Source: Actinomycetota bacterium (GTDB lineage Bacteria > Actinomycetota > Humimicrobiia > Humimicrobiales > Humimicrobiaceae). From it: a DNA stretch of 8,192 nucleotides. Within the stretch, counting starts at the first letter, position 1. Every line of letters starts with the position of its first letter. This document shows positions 1 through 5,993 of this stretch, in pieces. The DNA lies in NCBI GenBank assembly GCA_003155275.1, contig PMCC01000105.1, positions 5,454 through 13,645 on the forward strand. The letters run 5' to 3'. The notes under the pieces were generated by a model that saw nothing but the letters and a program-made list of their open reading frames with translations, was not told the DNA's origin and made no database searches. Position numbers and translations under genes: made by a program.

Positions 1-131
1 TTGAGCTTATCCCTGGTGGAATTCATGGAATTAAATCTCGATTAAATTTCAATTAATTTATATAATAATTTTTTTATGTTAAATTAAATAACAACCGGAT
101 TTTTTTATAACTTAAAGAACATCAGTTAAAA
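1..131 (+). other. AT-rich leader upstream of the his cluster
   Basis: No convincing gene is visible. One + frame is open from the window edge to a stop at 54-56 and another to a stop at 43-45, so the tail of an upstream gene could end here, but neither short peptide is recognisable. From about 46 the sequence is very AT-rich. A TATAAT hexamer at 61-66 could be a -10 element for hisZ, but no good -35 match lies 16-18 bases upstream, so a promoter is only a guess. No T-box, terminator-antiterminator pair or run of His codons typical of his attenuation can be seen in the bases available. Confidence 0.3.
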
Positions 132-1391
132 ATGTTTAAAGAAAATGAAGAAAACTTAACATTAATGCTACCATTTGGTTTCAGGGATATTTTTCCTGTT
201 GAAGCTCAGGAAAGAAAAGACATTGATGAGGTTTTGCGCAATGAATTTATTTCATGGGGATACGGAGAAGTAAAGACCCCTATCATTGAATATACAAAAA
301 ATATTTCAGCAGGCGCTGGCGCCAAGTGGAAAGACAAACTTATAAGTTTTTTTGATATAGACGGCAATATTGTTTCGTTTCGTGCAGACATGACTGTGCC
401 GATTGCCAGGCTTTCAGGAATGCGGATAAAGGAACGGCAGCTGCCGGCAAGATTCTTTTATTTTGCAAACTCTTTCAGGCAGGCAGGACCACAAAAGGGG
501 CAGAAACGGTTCTTAAACCAGGCTGGCATCGAATTCATTGGCGCTGAAGGTATTTCTGCGGACCTCGAGATCCTTACCATACTTATAAATCTTTTACGGA
601 AATCAGGATTAAAAGACTTTAAAATAGCAATAGGCCATGTGGGGTTTTTTGAAGGAATAGCCGGCTGGTTCGGGCTTGACAAAGAGGGCTATGAAACTGT
701 AAAAGAGGATCTTATAAGCAAAGACTATGTTGCCTTAAAGCAATATCTTGCGGCAATCGATTCTGCCAAAGCAGGAGTTTTTATGGATATGATAAAGCCC
801 GCAAAGGATTTTAAATGTATTGAAGGTCTTTGCATGGATATTACTGATAAAAAAGTTTCGAGCAGCATAGATTATTTAAAACAGTCCTGCAGCGTACTAG
901 ACGGACTCGGGTTTGCAGAAAATATTATCCTTGATTTAAGCATTATACGGGATTTCGGATATTACTCCGGTCTCATATTCGAGATATATACTCCTGGTAT
1001 TTTCGAAATGATTGGAAGCGGCGGTAGGTATGACGGACTGCTAAAAAAGTTCGGACTTGATGTGCCGGCAACAGGTTTTGCAATTGATGTGGATATTCTT
1101 CATAAAGCGCTGGCAGGATTGATTTCCGGTAAAAGTAAAAGTATAAATAAAATTATTTTAAATGTTGAATCAACCGATTATTTAAGGACCTTAAAATTAG
1201 CTGAAAAGCTTAAAAATGGGGGCAGTAATATTGTTGAACTGATTTTTGGTTTTGACAGGGACGTTGAAAATTTAAGTTTGGAAAAAAAGGCTGATTTTAT
1301 ATTCAGGGCTGATTTTAAGAGCAATACTGTTTTAATATCAGATTTAAAAAACAATACACAGCAGTCTAAAAAAATTGATGATATTATTTGA
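132..1391 (+). CDS. hisZ: ATP phosphoribosyltransferase regulatory subunit HisZ
   Basis: HisZ is a paralogue of histidyl-tRNA synthetase (HisRS) that lacks aminoacylation activity. It forms a hetero-octamer with short-form HisG and carries the histidine feedback site. The 419-residue product keeps the class II synthetase core: LPFGFRDIFP at 13-22, FRADMTVPIAR at 83-93, a motif-2 region at about 106-137, a degenerate histidine motif IRDFGYYSGLIFE at 272-284, and motif 3 GSGGRYDGL at 295-303. Residues about 330-419 form the C-terminal part and do not resemble the usual HisRS anticodon-binding domain. The motif-2 loop reads FRQAGPQKGQKRF rather than the HisRS-like FRxExPQxGRxREF, which argues against a real synthetase. 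hisG follows directly, the classical pairing. The start at 132 has a weak ribosome site; Met12 (position 165) is a possible alternative. Identity as HisZ is strongly supported by motifs and by the short hisG next to it. Confidence 0.93.
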   Translation: MFKENEENLTLMLPFGFRDIFPVEAQERKDIDEVLRNEFISWGYGEVKTPIIEYTKNISAGAGAKWKDKLISFFDIDGNIVSFRADMTVPIARLSGMRIKERQLPARFFYFANSFRQAGPQKGQKRFLNQAGIEFIGAEGISADLEILTILINLLRKSGLKDFKIAIGHVGFFEGIAGWFGLDKEGYETVKEDLISKDYVALKQYLAAIDSAKAGVFMDMIKPAKDFKCIEGLCMDITDKKVSSSIDYLKQSCSVLDGLGFAENIILDLSIIRDFGYYSGLIFEIYTPGIFEMIGSGGRYDGLLKKFGLDVPATGFAIDVDILHKALAGLISGKSKSINKIILNVESTDYLRTLKLAEKLKNGGSNIVELIFGFDRDVENLSLEKKADFIFRADFKSNTVLISDLKNNTQQSKKIDDII

Positions 1392-1402
1392 AGGTTTTAA
1401 GT

Positions 1403-2050
1403 ATGGGTAAAAAAGAATTTGATTTAAGCATTGCAATACCGAAAGGTTATTTGTTTGGCGTCTGCAAGCTGATGCTGAAAACTTCGGGCTATGATACTTC
1501 AGTGCTTGAAGAACAGTCGCGCCGGCTTTTTACAAACTCTGCAAGGGACCGTTTCAGGTATGTCTTCTCAAGGCCGATGGATGTTCCGGTATACGTTGAA
1601 CAGGGAGCTTGTGATATCGGCTTTGCAGGCAAAGATGTGTTAGAGGAGCTTGACAGCGATGTTATCGAACTTTTGGATTTAAAGAATGGCGAGTGCAGGA
1701 TGATAGTGGCCACAATCAGTGAAAATATTGAAAAAGTAAAAGAAAAATATGAACATTTTGGTTCCATTAAGGTTGCAACCAAGTATACAAATATTGCAAA
1801 GAAATATTTTGACGGCAAGGGGATGCAGGTTGAAATAATCAAACTTTATGGTTCAGTAGAGCTTGCGCCTATACTTGGAATAGCAGATGAGATAGTAGAT
1901 ATAACGGCTACCGGAGATACTTTAAAGCTGCATGACCTTGTGGAAATGGATAATATCCTTGTTTCGACAACCAGGCTGATTGTAAATTCTGCAAGCTACA
2001 GGTTAAAATTTGACGCCATAAATAAGTTTATTGACAGTATCCGTCAGTAA
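1403..2050 (+). CDS. hisG: ATP phosphoribosyltransferase catalytic subunit, short form HisG
   Basis: HisG catalyses the first committed step: ATP + PRPP to N1-(5-phosphoribosyl)-ATP. The 215-residue product is the short form (HisG_S), lacking the C-terminal ACT-like regulatory domain of long HisG, so it should need HisZ. Visible motifs, numbered from the ATG at 1403, are IAIPKG at 10-15, the SRPMDVPVYVEQGACDIGFAGKD block at 56-78 with its substrate-pocket glycines, and EIVDITATGDTL at about 163-174, the PRPP-binding loop. The open frame extends back to a TTG at 1388 overlapping the hisZ stop. The ATG at 1403 is preferred because GAAGG (1390-1394) sits 8 bases upstream and the product then begins just ahead of the usual first beta strand. 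The gap to hisZ is 11 bases, so the two subunits are probably translated from one message. No disrupted catalytic region was noticed. Confidence 0.95.
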   Translation: MGKKEFDLSIAIPKGYLFGVCKLMLKTSGYDTSVLEEQSRRLFTNSARDRFRYVFSRPMDVPVYVEQGACDIGFAGKDVLEELDSDVIELLDLKNGECRMIVATISENIEKVKEKYEHFGSIKVATKYTNIAKKYFDGKGMQVEIIKLYGSVELAPILGIADEIVDITATGDTLKLHDLVEMDNILVSTTRLIVNSASYRLKFDAINKFIDSIRQ

Positions 2051-2288
2051 CTATGACAAACACCTAAAAGGCCAACATTGCAGCCAACATTGAAACATAA
2101 CAATAAATGGTGATAAAACTATGCCGGTAACGGCAATGCAATTGTGAGCAGCAGCATTATTATGGATGTGCTTTAAATAACAGTAAATATTTTAAAATTA
2201 GCTAAAATAACAGTATGTATTCTAAAATAGCCTTTAAGCAATAGTAAATATTTTAAAAAAACAATTAACATAAACAGGCAGGTAATTT
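2051..2288. other. hisG-hisB spacer, non-coding, at the usual position of hisD
   Basis: This 238-base stretch has no open frame of credible length in any reading I made and no recognisable remnant of hisD or hisC. It holds three distinct things: a short near-perfect duplication (GCCAACATTG at 2071-2080 and 2083-2092), a small inverted repeat TGCCG-GTAA-CGGCA at 2122-2135 with no T-run after it, and an AT-rich tandem repeat at 2171-2260. The last bases before hisB (CAGG at 2279-2282) give hisB a modest ribosome site. In many bacteria with hisZ-hisG-hisD-hisB order, hisD fills this interval. Confidence 0.7.
2171..2260. repeat. Imperfect ~30-bp tandem repeat, three copies
   Basis: Three consecutive units of about 31, 29 and 30 bases share a 16-base core. 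The core AGTAAATATTTTAAAA is identical at 2182-2197 and 2243-2258. The middle copy at 2212-2227 differs at three of 16 positions (AGTATGTATTCTAAAA). Core starts are 30 and 31 bases apart, close to three helical turns. The core contains a TAAATATTTTA near-palindrome. The array could be a multi-site operator or promoter region for hisB onwards, or simply a tandem duplication in AT-rich DNA; no function can be assigned from sequence alone. Confidence 0.7.
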
Positions 2289-2873
2289 ATGGAAAGAATA
2301 AAAACAATCACGCGAAAGACAAATGAAACAGATATAAAAATTGAGCTCAATATTGACGGCTGCGGAGATTCAGAAATAAATACACCTGTGCCTTTTTTAA
2401 ACCATGTCCTTTCCAGCTTTGCCAGGCATGGCTGCTTTAACCTTAATGTAAAAGCAACAGGTGATGTTGAAGTGGATCCCCATCATCTAATCGAGGATAT
2501 CGGTATCTGTCTTGGAAAGGCTGTCACAGAATGCATTGGTGATAAAAAAGGTATCAACAGGTTTGGATTTGTGATAATTCCCATGGATGAGGCCGAAGTG
2601 ACAATCTCTCTGGATTTGGGAGGCCGGCCATACCTAAGGTATTCTGTGGAAATCTTAAATGAAAAAATTGAAAACATGTCAACCATGCTTGTCAGGGATT
2701 TTTTCAAGGCCCTTGTAGATAATTCATCAATGAATCTTCATATAAATAAAAATGTTGGAGTAAATTCACACCATATAATCGAAGCAGTTTTTAAGGCTTT
2801 TGGCATAGCGCTAAAACAGGCAGTGAAAAAGGGCAGCAGCAATTCAATTCCCTCTACCAAAGGAATGCTATAG
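2289..2873 (+). CDS. hisB: Imidazoleglycerol-phosphate dehydratase HisB (monofunctional)
   Basis: HisB dehydrates imidazole glycerol phosphate to imidazole acetol phosphate in a Mn-dependent reaction. At 194 residues it is the stand-alone dehydratase, without the phosphatase domain fused in enterobacteria. The duplicated metal-binding motifs are present: HHLIED at 65-70 and HHIIEAVFKAFG at 161-172, plus His39 and His151 at positions that normally bind metal. The block RFGFVIIPMDEAEV (91-104) and the C-terminal PSTKGML (188-194) are family signatures. Two normally strong positions differ: the usual TG-x-x-F-x-DHML stretch reads TPVPFLNHVL, so Gly is Pro33 and Asp is Asn38, and the usual DLSGRP reads DLGGRP. 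The start has a modest CAGG site 6 bases upstream. hisH begins 5 bases after the stop, so the two are likely translationally coupled. A histidinol-phosphate phosphatase must come from elsewhere. Confidence 0.95.
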   Translation: MERIKTITRKTNETDIKIELNIDGCGDSEINTPVPFLNHVLSSFARHGCFNLNVKATGDVEVDPHHLIEDIGICLGKAVTECIGDKKGINRFGFVIIPMDEAEVTISLDLGGRPYLRYSVEILNEKIENMSTMLVRDFFKALVDNSSMNLHINKNVGVNSHHIIEAVFKAFGIALKQAVKKGSSNSIPSTKGML

Positions 2874-2878
2874 CAGAT

Positions 2879-3493
2879 ATGTATATTGCAGTAATCGACT
2901 ATAATATGGGCAACATTAAAAGTGTTGAAAATGCTTTTAAAGGAATCGGCGCAGATGTAAAAGTAACAGACGATCCTGAAATAATAGGCAAAGCAAAGGC
3001 AGTCGTACTGCCCGGTGTGGGCGCTTTCAGGGACGCCATTGGAAATCTAAAAAGGCTGGGTCTCGATGAATGTATTATGGATACTATTGCACGGGAAAAA
3101 CCTTTTTTGGGTATCTGCGTGGGGCTCCAGGTTTTATTTGATTATAGTATGGAAGGCGCTAAAAGCCCTGGATTGGGAATATTTAAAGGCAGCGTTGAAA
3201 AAATTCCGGATGGAGTCAAAATACCTCACATGGGGTGGAATAAAGTCAGGATTATAAAAAAGGATAGCATGCTGTTTAAAGGAATTGTCAGCGGAGAGAG
3301 TTTTTATTTCGTCCATTCTTATCATGCTGTTTGCGCAGATGAGGGAATAATAAGCTCTACTACTGATTATGGGATTGATATTGTATCCAGTATAGAAAAA
3401 GGAAATGCATATGCTTTGCAATTTCATCCTGAGAAAAGCAGCGCTTTTGGACTGAAAGTTCTTAAAAATTTCATGGAGATAGCTTCATTATAA
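2879..3493 (+). CDS. hisH: Imidazole glycerol phosphate synthase, glutaminase subunit HisH
   Basis: HisH hydrolyses glutamine and passes ammonia to HisF within the cytosolic IGP synthase heterodimer. The 204-residue product is a class I glutamine amidotransferase of standard length. The triad is intact: Cys80 in GICVGLQVLF (78-87), His183 and Glu185 in QFHPEKS (181-187). Other signatures are DYNMGN at 7-12, LPGVGAF at 44-50 (oxyanion-strand region), PHMGWN at 116-121 and FVHSYH at 144-149. The start lies 5 bases after hisB; an AAGGA inside the end of hisB (2860-2864) is rather distant, so coupling to hisB translation is likely. Its partner hisF is downstream of hisA rather than adjacent, as in many his operons. 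A 134-base spacer with a hairpin follows. Confidence 0.96.
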   Translation: MYIAVIDYNMGNIKSVENAFKGIGADVKVTDDPEIIGKAKAVVLPGVGAFRDAIGNLKRLGLDECIMDTIAREKPFLGICVGLQVLFDYSMEGAKSPGLGIFKGSVEKIPDGVKIPHMGWNKVRIIKKDSMLFKGIVSGESFYFVHSYHAVCADEGIISSTTDYGIDIVSSIEKGNAYALQFHPEKSSAFGLKVLKNFMEIASL

Positions 3494-3532
3494 ATGCGAC
3501 CGGCAGTTTTTTATAAATGTAAAGTTTTACTA

Positions 3533-3558
3533 CCGCAGATAGTTACAGGTATCTGCGG
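3533..3558 (+). other. Perfect inverted repeat (stem-loop) between hisH and hisA
   Basis: CCGCAGATA (3533-3541) and TATCTGCGG (3550-3558) are perfect reverse complements with an 8-base loop, a 9-bp stem that AC at 3529-3530 and GT at 3559-3560 could extend across a 2-base bulge. Only GTTGTT follows, with no T-run, so it does not look like a standard intrinsic terminator. It lies 40 bases past the hisH stop and 69 bases before the hisA start. It could be an mRNA-stability or processing hairpin, a leaky transcription barrier, or a dyad operator. Confidence 0.6.
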
Positions 3559-3627
3559 GTTGTTAAAGAGATTGAAAATATCAAATACTTTTAAAAATAG
3601 TTATAAATCCAAAGGGAACCCGGTTCA

Positions 3628-4353
3628 ATGATAATTTTTCCAGCCATAGATATTATAGACGGTGAAGCTGTCAGGCTTACCAGGGGAGATTTTGAGTCTA
3701 AAAAGAGATACTCCGGTGATCCTGTAAAGACAGCATTGATTTGGAAGGAAAAAGGGGCACAATGGCTGCATATTGTTGACCTGGACGGCGCAAAATATGG
3801 CGTTTGTAAAAATCTGCAGACAGCTGCAAAAATAAAGGAAAAGTCCGGGTTGAAAGTGGAATATGGCGGTGGAATAAGGGATATGCAGATGCTAAAAGAG
3901 GTTTTAAATACCGGGATCGACAGAGCCATCTTAGGCACAAAGGTGATTGAGGATAGAATTTTACTAAAAGAGGCCGTTTCGATGTTTGGAAACAGGCTTA
4001 TAGTAAGCCTGGACTTTTCAGCAAAAGGAATAATATATAAAGACGGCTGGCAGAAAGAGACCCAACTGAATATATTTGATTATGCAGCGAGCCTGAAGCC
4101 TGAAGGGATAAGTGTTATAATAATCACTAACATTTCAAGAGACGGCACCCTTTCAGGGCCGGATATCGGCCTTATAGAAAAAGTGCTGCAAAAAAGCGGC
4201 CTTAATCTTATAATTGCCGGAGGCATTACGACAGTTGATGATATAAAAAAGCTAAAAGACTTAAATAATCCTGCAATTACAGGCATAATAATCGGAAAAG
4301 CGCTTTATGAAGGAACGATAAGCTTTGAGGATGCCCTGGCCGCGGCAGAATAA
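3628..4353 (+). CDS. hisA: ProFAR isomerase HisA
   Basis: HisA converts ProFAR to PRFAR, an Amadori rearrangement on a (beta/alpha)8 barrel. The 241-residue product is full length. The general acid/base aspartates are in place: Asp8 in FPAIDIIDG (4-12) and Asp129 in LIVSLDFS (124-131). Phosphate-binding loops of the two half-barrels are visible as YGGGIR (79-84) and IIAGGI (195-200), and the TNISRDGTLSGPD stretch (167-179) carries the conserved Thr and the RDGT turn. The ribosome site AAGGGA (3612-3617) lies about 10 bases before the ATG. The 134-base gap from hisH is the largest spacer within the hisB-hisIE part of the cluster and could hold a weak internal promoter, although none is obvious. 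A tryptophan-pathway role (the PriA type of actinobacteria) is not indicated, but sequence alone cannot exclude dual activity. Confidence 0.95.
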   Translation: MIIFPAIDIIDGEAVRLTRGDFESKKRYSGDPVKTALIWKEKGAQWLHIVDLDGAKYGVCKNLQTAAKIKEKSGLKVEYGGGIRDMQMLKEVLNTGIDRAILGTKVIEDRILLKEAVSMFGNRLIVSLDFSAKGIIYKDGWQKETQLNIFDYAASLKPEGISVIIITNISRDGTLSGPDIGLIEKVLQKSGLNLIIAGGITTVDDIKKLKDLNNPAITGIIIGKALYEGTISFEDALAAAE

Positions 4354-4408
4354 CAGGCTCTTAAGGAAAATAAAGTAAACTGCAGGATTTAAACAAAGAG
4401 ATTATAAT

Positions 4409-5167
4409 ATGATATCAAAAAGAATAATACCCTGCCTTGATGTGACTAATGGCAGGGTAGTAAAGGGAATAAGTTTTTTAAATTTAAGGGATGCCGGGGA
4501 TCCGGTCGAACTGGCAGAGTTTTATGATAGGGAAGGCGCCGATGAAGTGGTCTTTCTTGATATAACTGCTTCGCATGAACAGCGCAAAACTGTCGTAGAA
4601 CTGGCGAGCCGTACCGCAGAAAAAGTCTTTATACCATACACCATTGGAGGCGGTATCGGCAGTGTTGAAAATATCAGGGAGATTTTAAGGATGGGCGCTG
4701 ACAAGATATCAATAAACACCTCAGCGGTCAAGAATCCCGGCCTTATTAAAGAGTCTTCCATGATTTTCGGCAGCCAGTGCATTGTTGTGGCAATAGATGC
4801 TAAGAGTAAAACCGGAGGCGGTTGGGAGGTCTATCTGAATGGCGGGCGGACCCCAACAGGAATTGATGCAATATGGTGGGCAAAAGAAGCAGAAAAGCTT
4901 GGCGCCGGAGAAATCCTTCTTACCAGCATGGATAAGGACGGAACAAAGGATGGTTATGACCTGCAGCTGACAAGTGCTGTTGTGGATGCCGTTAATATTC
5001 CGGTGATTGCATCAGGCGGAGCAGGAAATCTGGAGCATTTAAGGGATGTATTTAATCTGGCAGGAGCCGATGCTGCTCTTGTTGCTTCAATATTTCACTA
5101 TGGGGAATTTACTGTCAGGCAGGCCAAGGAATATTTAAGGTCAGAAGGCATAGATGTGAGGTTATAA
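4409..5167 (+). CDS. hisF: Imidazole glycerol phosphate synthase, cyclase subunit HisF
   Basis: HisF joins ammonia from HisH to PRFAR, giving imidazole glycerol phosphate and AICAR, the latter feeding back into purine synthesis. The 252-residue (beta/alpha)8 barrel is of normal length. The catalytic aspartates sit exactly at the family positions: Asp11 in [16 protein letters not shown] (5-20) and Asp130 in [10 protein letters not shown] (124-133). Phosphate sites are TIGGGIG (78-84) and IASGGAG (200-206). [14 protein letters not shown] (171-184) is a further strong signature. AAAGAG (4395-4400) lies 8 bases before the ATG. The gap from hisA is 55 bases and the gap to hisIE is a single base, so hisF and hisIE are probably translationally coupled. 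HisF and HisA are the classical pair of related barrels, and their closeness here fits that. Confidence 0.97.
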   Translation: MISKRIIPCLDVTNGRVVKGISFLNLRDAGDPVELAEFYDREGADEVVFLDITASHEQRKTVVELASRTAEKVFIPYTIGGGIGSVENIREILRMGADKISINTSAVKNPGLIKESSMIFGSQCIVVAIDAKSKTGGGWEVYLNGGRTPTGIDAIWWAKEAEKLGAGEILLTSMDKDGTKDGYDLQLTSAVVDAVNIPVIASGGAGNLEHLRDVFNLAGADAALVASIFHYGEFTVRQAKEYLRSEGIDVRL

Positions 5168-5168
5168 T

Positions 5169-5918
5169 ATGAAGAAAAAAGACTCAAAAATGGAAAATAA
5201 TTTAAAAAATGACGATAAAAATAAATGTAAAGGGGAGAATATTACTAATATAAGTGAAAAAAGCATTGTTTTGTCCGGTTCCGCACCTGGTCTAATCCCT
5301 GCGATAATCCAGGATTTTAAAACAAACGAGGTGCTTATGCTTGCTTACATGAGCAGGGAATCTCTTGAGAAAAGCATGCAAACTCAAACCACCTGGTTCT
5401 GGAGCCGAAGCAGGAAATCACTTTGGAACAAGGGTGAGACATCCGGCAACAGCCAGTTCATAAAGGAAATAAGGTATGATTGTGACAATGATACGCTGCT
5501 TGTCAAGGTACAGCAAGTCGGCAATGCCTGCCATACAGGCAACAAGACATGTTTTTTTAACATAATAGATTTTAATGATAAAAAAACTGCCCCGGCGCTT
5601 GAATCTTTAAAATTTTTTAAAAACCGAAACGGCAGCGGTTTTGAGGTATTAAGCGAACTGTATGATACGGTTAACAGGAGGATTGAAGCGCAGGCCCAGG
5701 ACTCTTATTCATACAGCCTCCACGGGAAAGGGCTTGATGAGATACTTAAGAAACTTGGAGAAGAGGCAATTGAAGTCATATTGGCTTCCAAACACCAGGA
5801 GAAAAAGCGTACAATATCAGAGATAGCGGACCTGTTATATCACCTTGTCGTTTTGCTGGTTGAGAAAAAAATCTCTTTGGATGATATATCTGATGAGCTT
5901 TCATCAAGAAGAAAATAA
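5169..5918 (+). CDS. hisI: Bifunctional phosphoribosyl-AMP cyclohydrolase / phosphoribosyl-ATP pyrophosphatase HisIE
   Basis: This fused enzyme carries out steps two and three of the pathway. The N-terminal HisI domain (about 40-135) opens the purine ring. It shows [10 protein letters not shown] (41-50), [18 protein letters not shown] (77-94), the metal-binding DCDND (104-108) and the zinc cysteines Cys105, Cys121 and Cys128. The C-terminal HisE domain (about 160-249) hydrolyses PR-ATP to PR-AMP and pyrophosphate; it shows [13 protein letters not shown] (196-208) and [13 protein letters not shown] (218-230), the helical acidic residues that bind Mg. The first ~35 residues, rich in Lys, Asn and Asp, precede the usual start of HisI and match nothing I know. 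Met8 is the only other early start and would remove only part of this tail. A GAGG site (5158-5161) lies 7 bases before the ATG at 5169 and supports that start. The gap to hisF is 1 base. Confidence 0.95.
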   Translation: MKKKDSKMENNLKNDDKNKCKGENITNISEKSIVLSGSAPGLIPAIIQDFKTNEVLMLAYMSRESLEKSMQTQTTWFWSRSRKSLWNKGETSGNSQFIKEIRYDCDNDTLLVKVQQVGNACHTGNKTCFFNIIDFNDKKTAPALESLKFFKNRNGSGFEVLSELYDTVNRRIEAQAQDSYSYSLHGKGLDEILKKLGEEAIEVILASKHQEKKRTISEIADLLYHLVVLLVEKKISLDDISDELSSRRK

Positions 5919-5980
5919 GAAAATAAGGCAACAAGAAAACAATAATAAGATAAATTATAAAAAACCGGTTTCTTTATTAA

Positions 5981-5988
5981 AGAGAGGA
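5981..5988 (+). promoter_or_regulatory. Strong ribosome binding site of pfkA
   Basis: AGAGAGGA lies 5 bases before the pfkA ATG, a closer match to the Shine-Dalgarno consensus than the sites of most his genes here. It fixes the pfkA start and suggests pfkA is translated independently of hisIE. The 75-base gap before it contains a palindrome AAACCGGTTT (5963-5972) but no obvious terminator for the his message. Confidence 0.65.
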
Positions 5989-5993
5989 TTTAT

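Noticed and set aside
1388..1402. TTG start for hisG overlapping the hisZ stop
   Set aside because: The GAAGG at 1390-1394 is well placed for the ATG at 1403 and not for the TTG, and the extra residues add nothing to the HisG fold.
2122..2135. Inverted repeat TGCCG-GTAA-CGGCA after hisG as a possible terminator
   Set aside because: The stem is only 5 bp and no T-run follows, so it does not meet the pattern of an intrinsic terminator.
2171..2260. CRISPR array
   Set aside because: The ~30-bp units run directly into one another with no unique spacers, are AT-rich and imperfect, and no cas gene is present.
4402..4412. TTATAATATGA shared at the starts of hisF (4402-4412) and hisIE (5162-5172), containing a TATAAT hexamer
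   Set aside because: Both overlap start codons inside tightly spaced operon genes, leaving no room for a leader, and neither has a -35 match that I can see. Most likely AT-rich coincidence.
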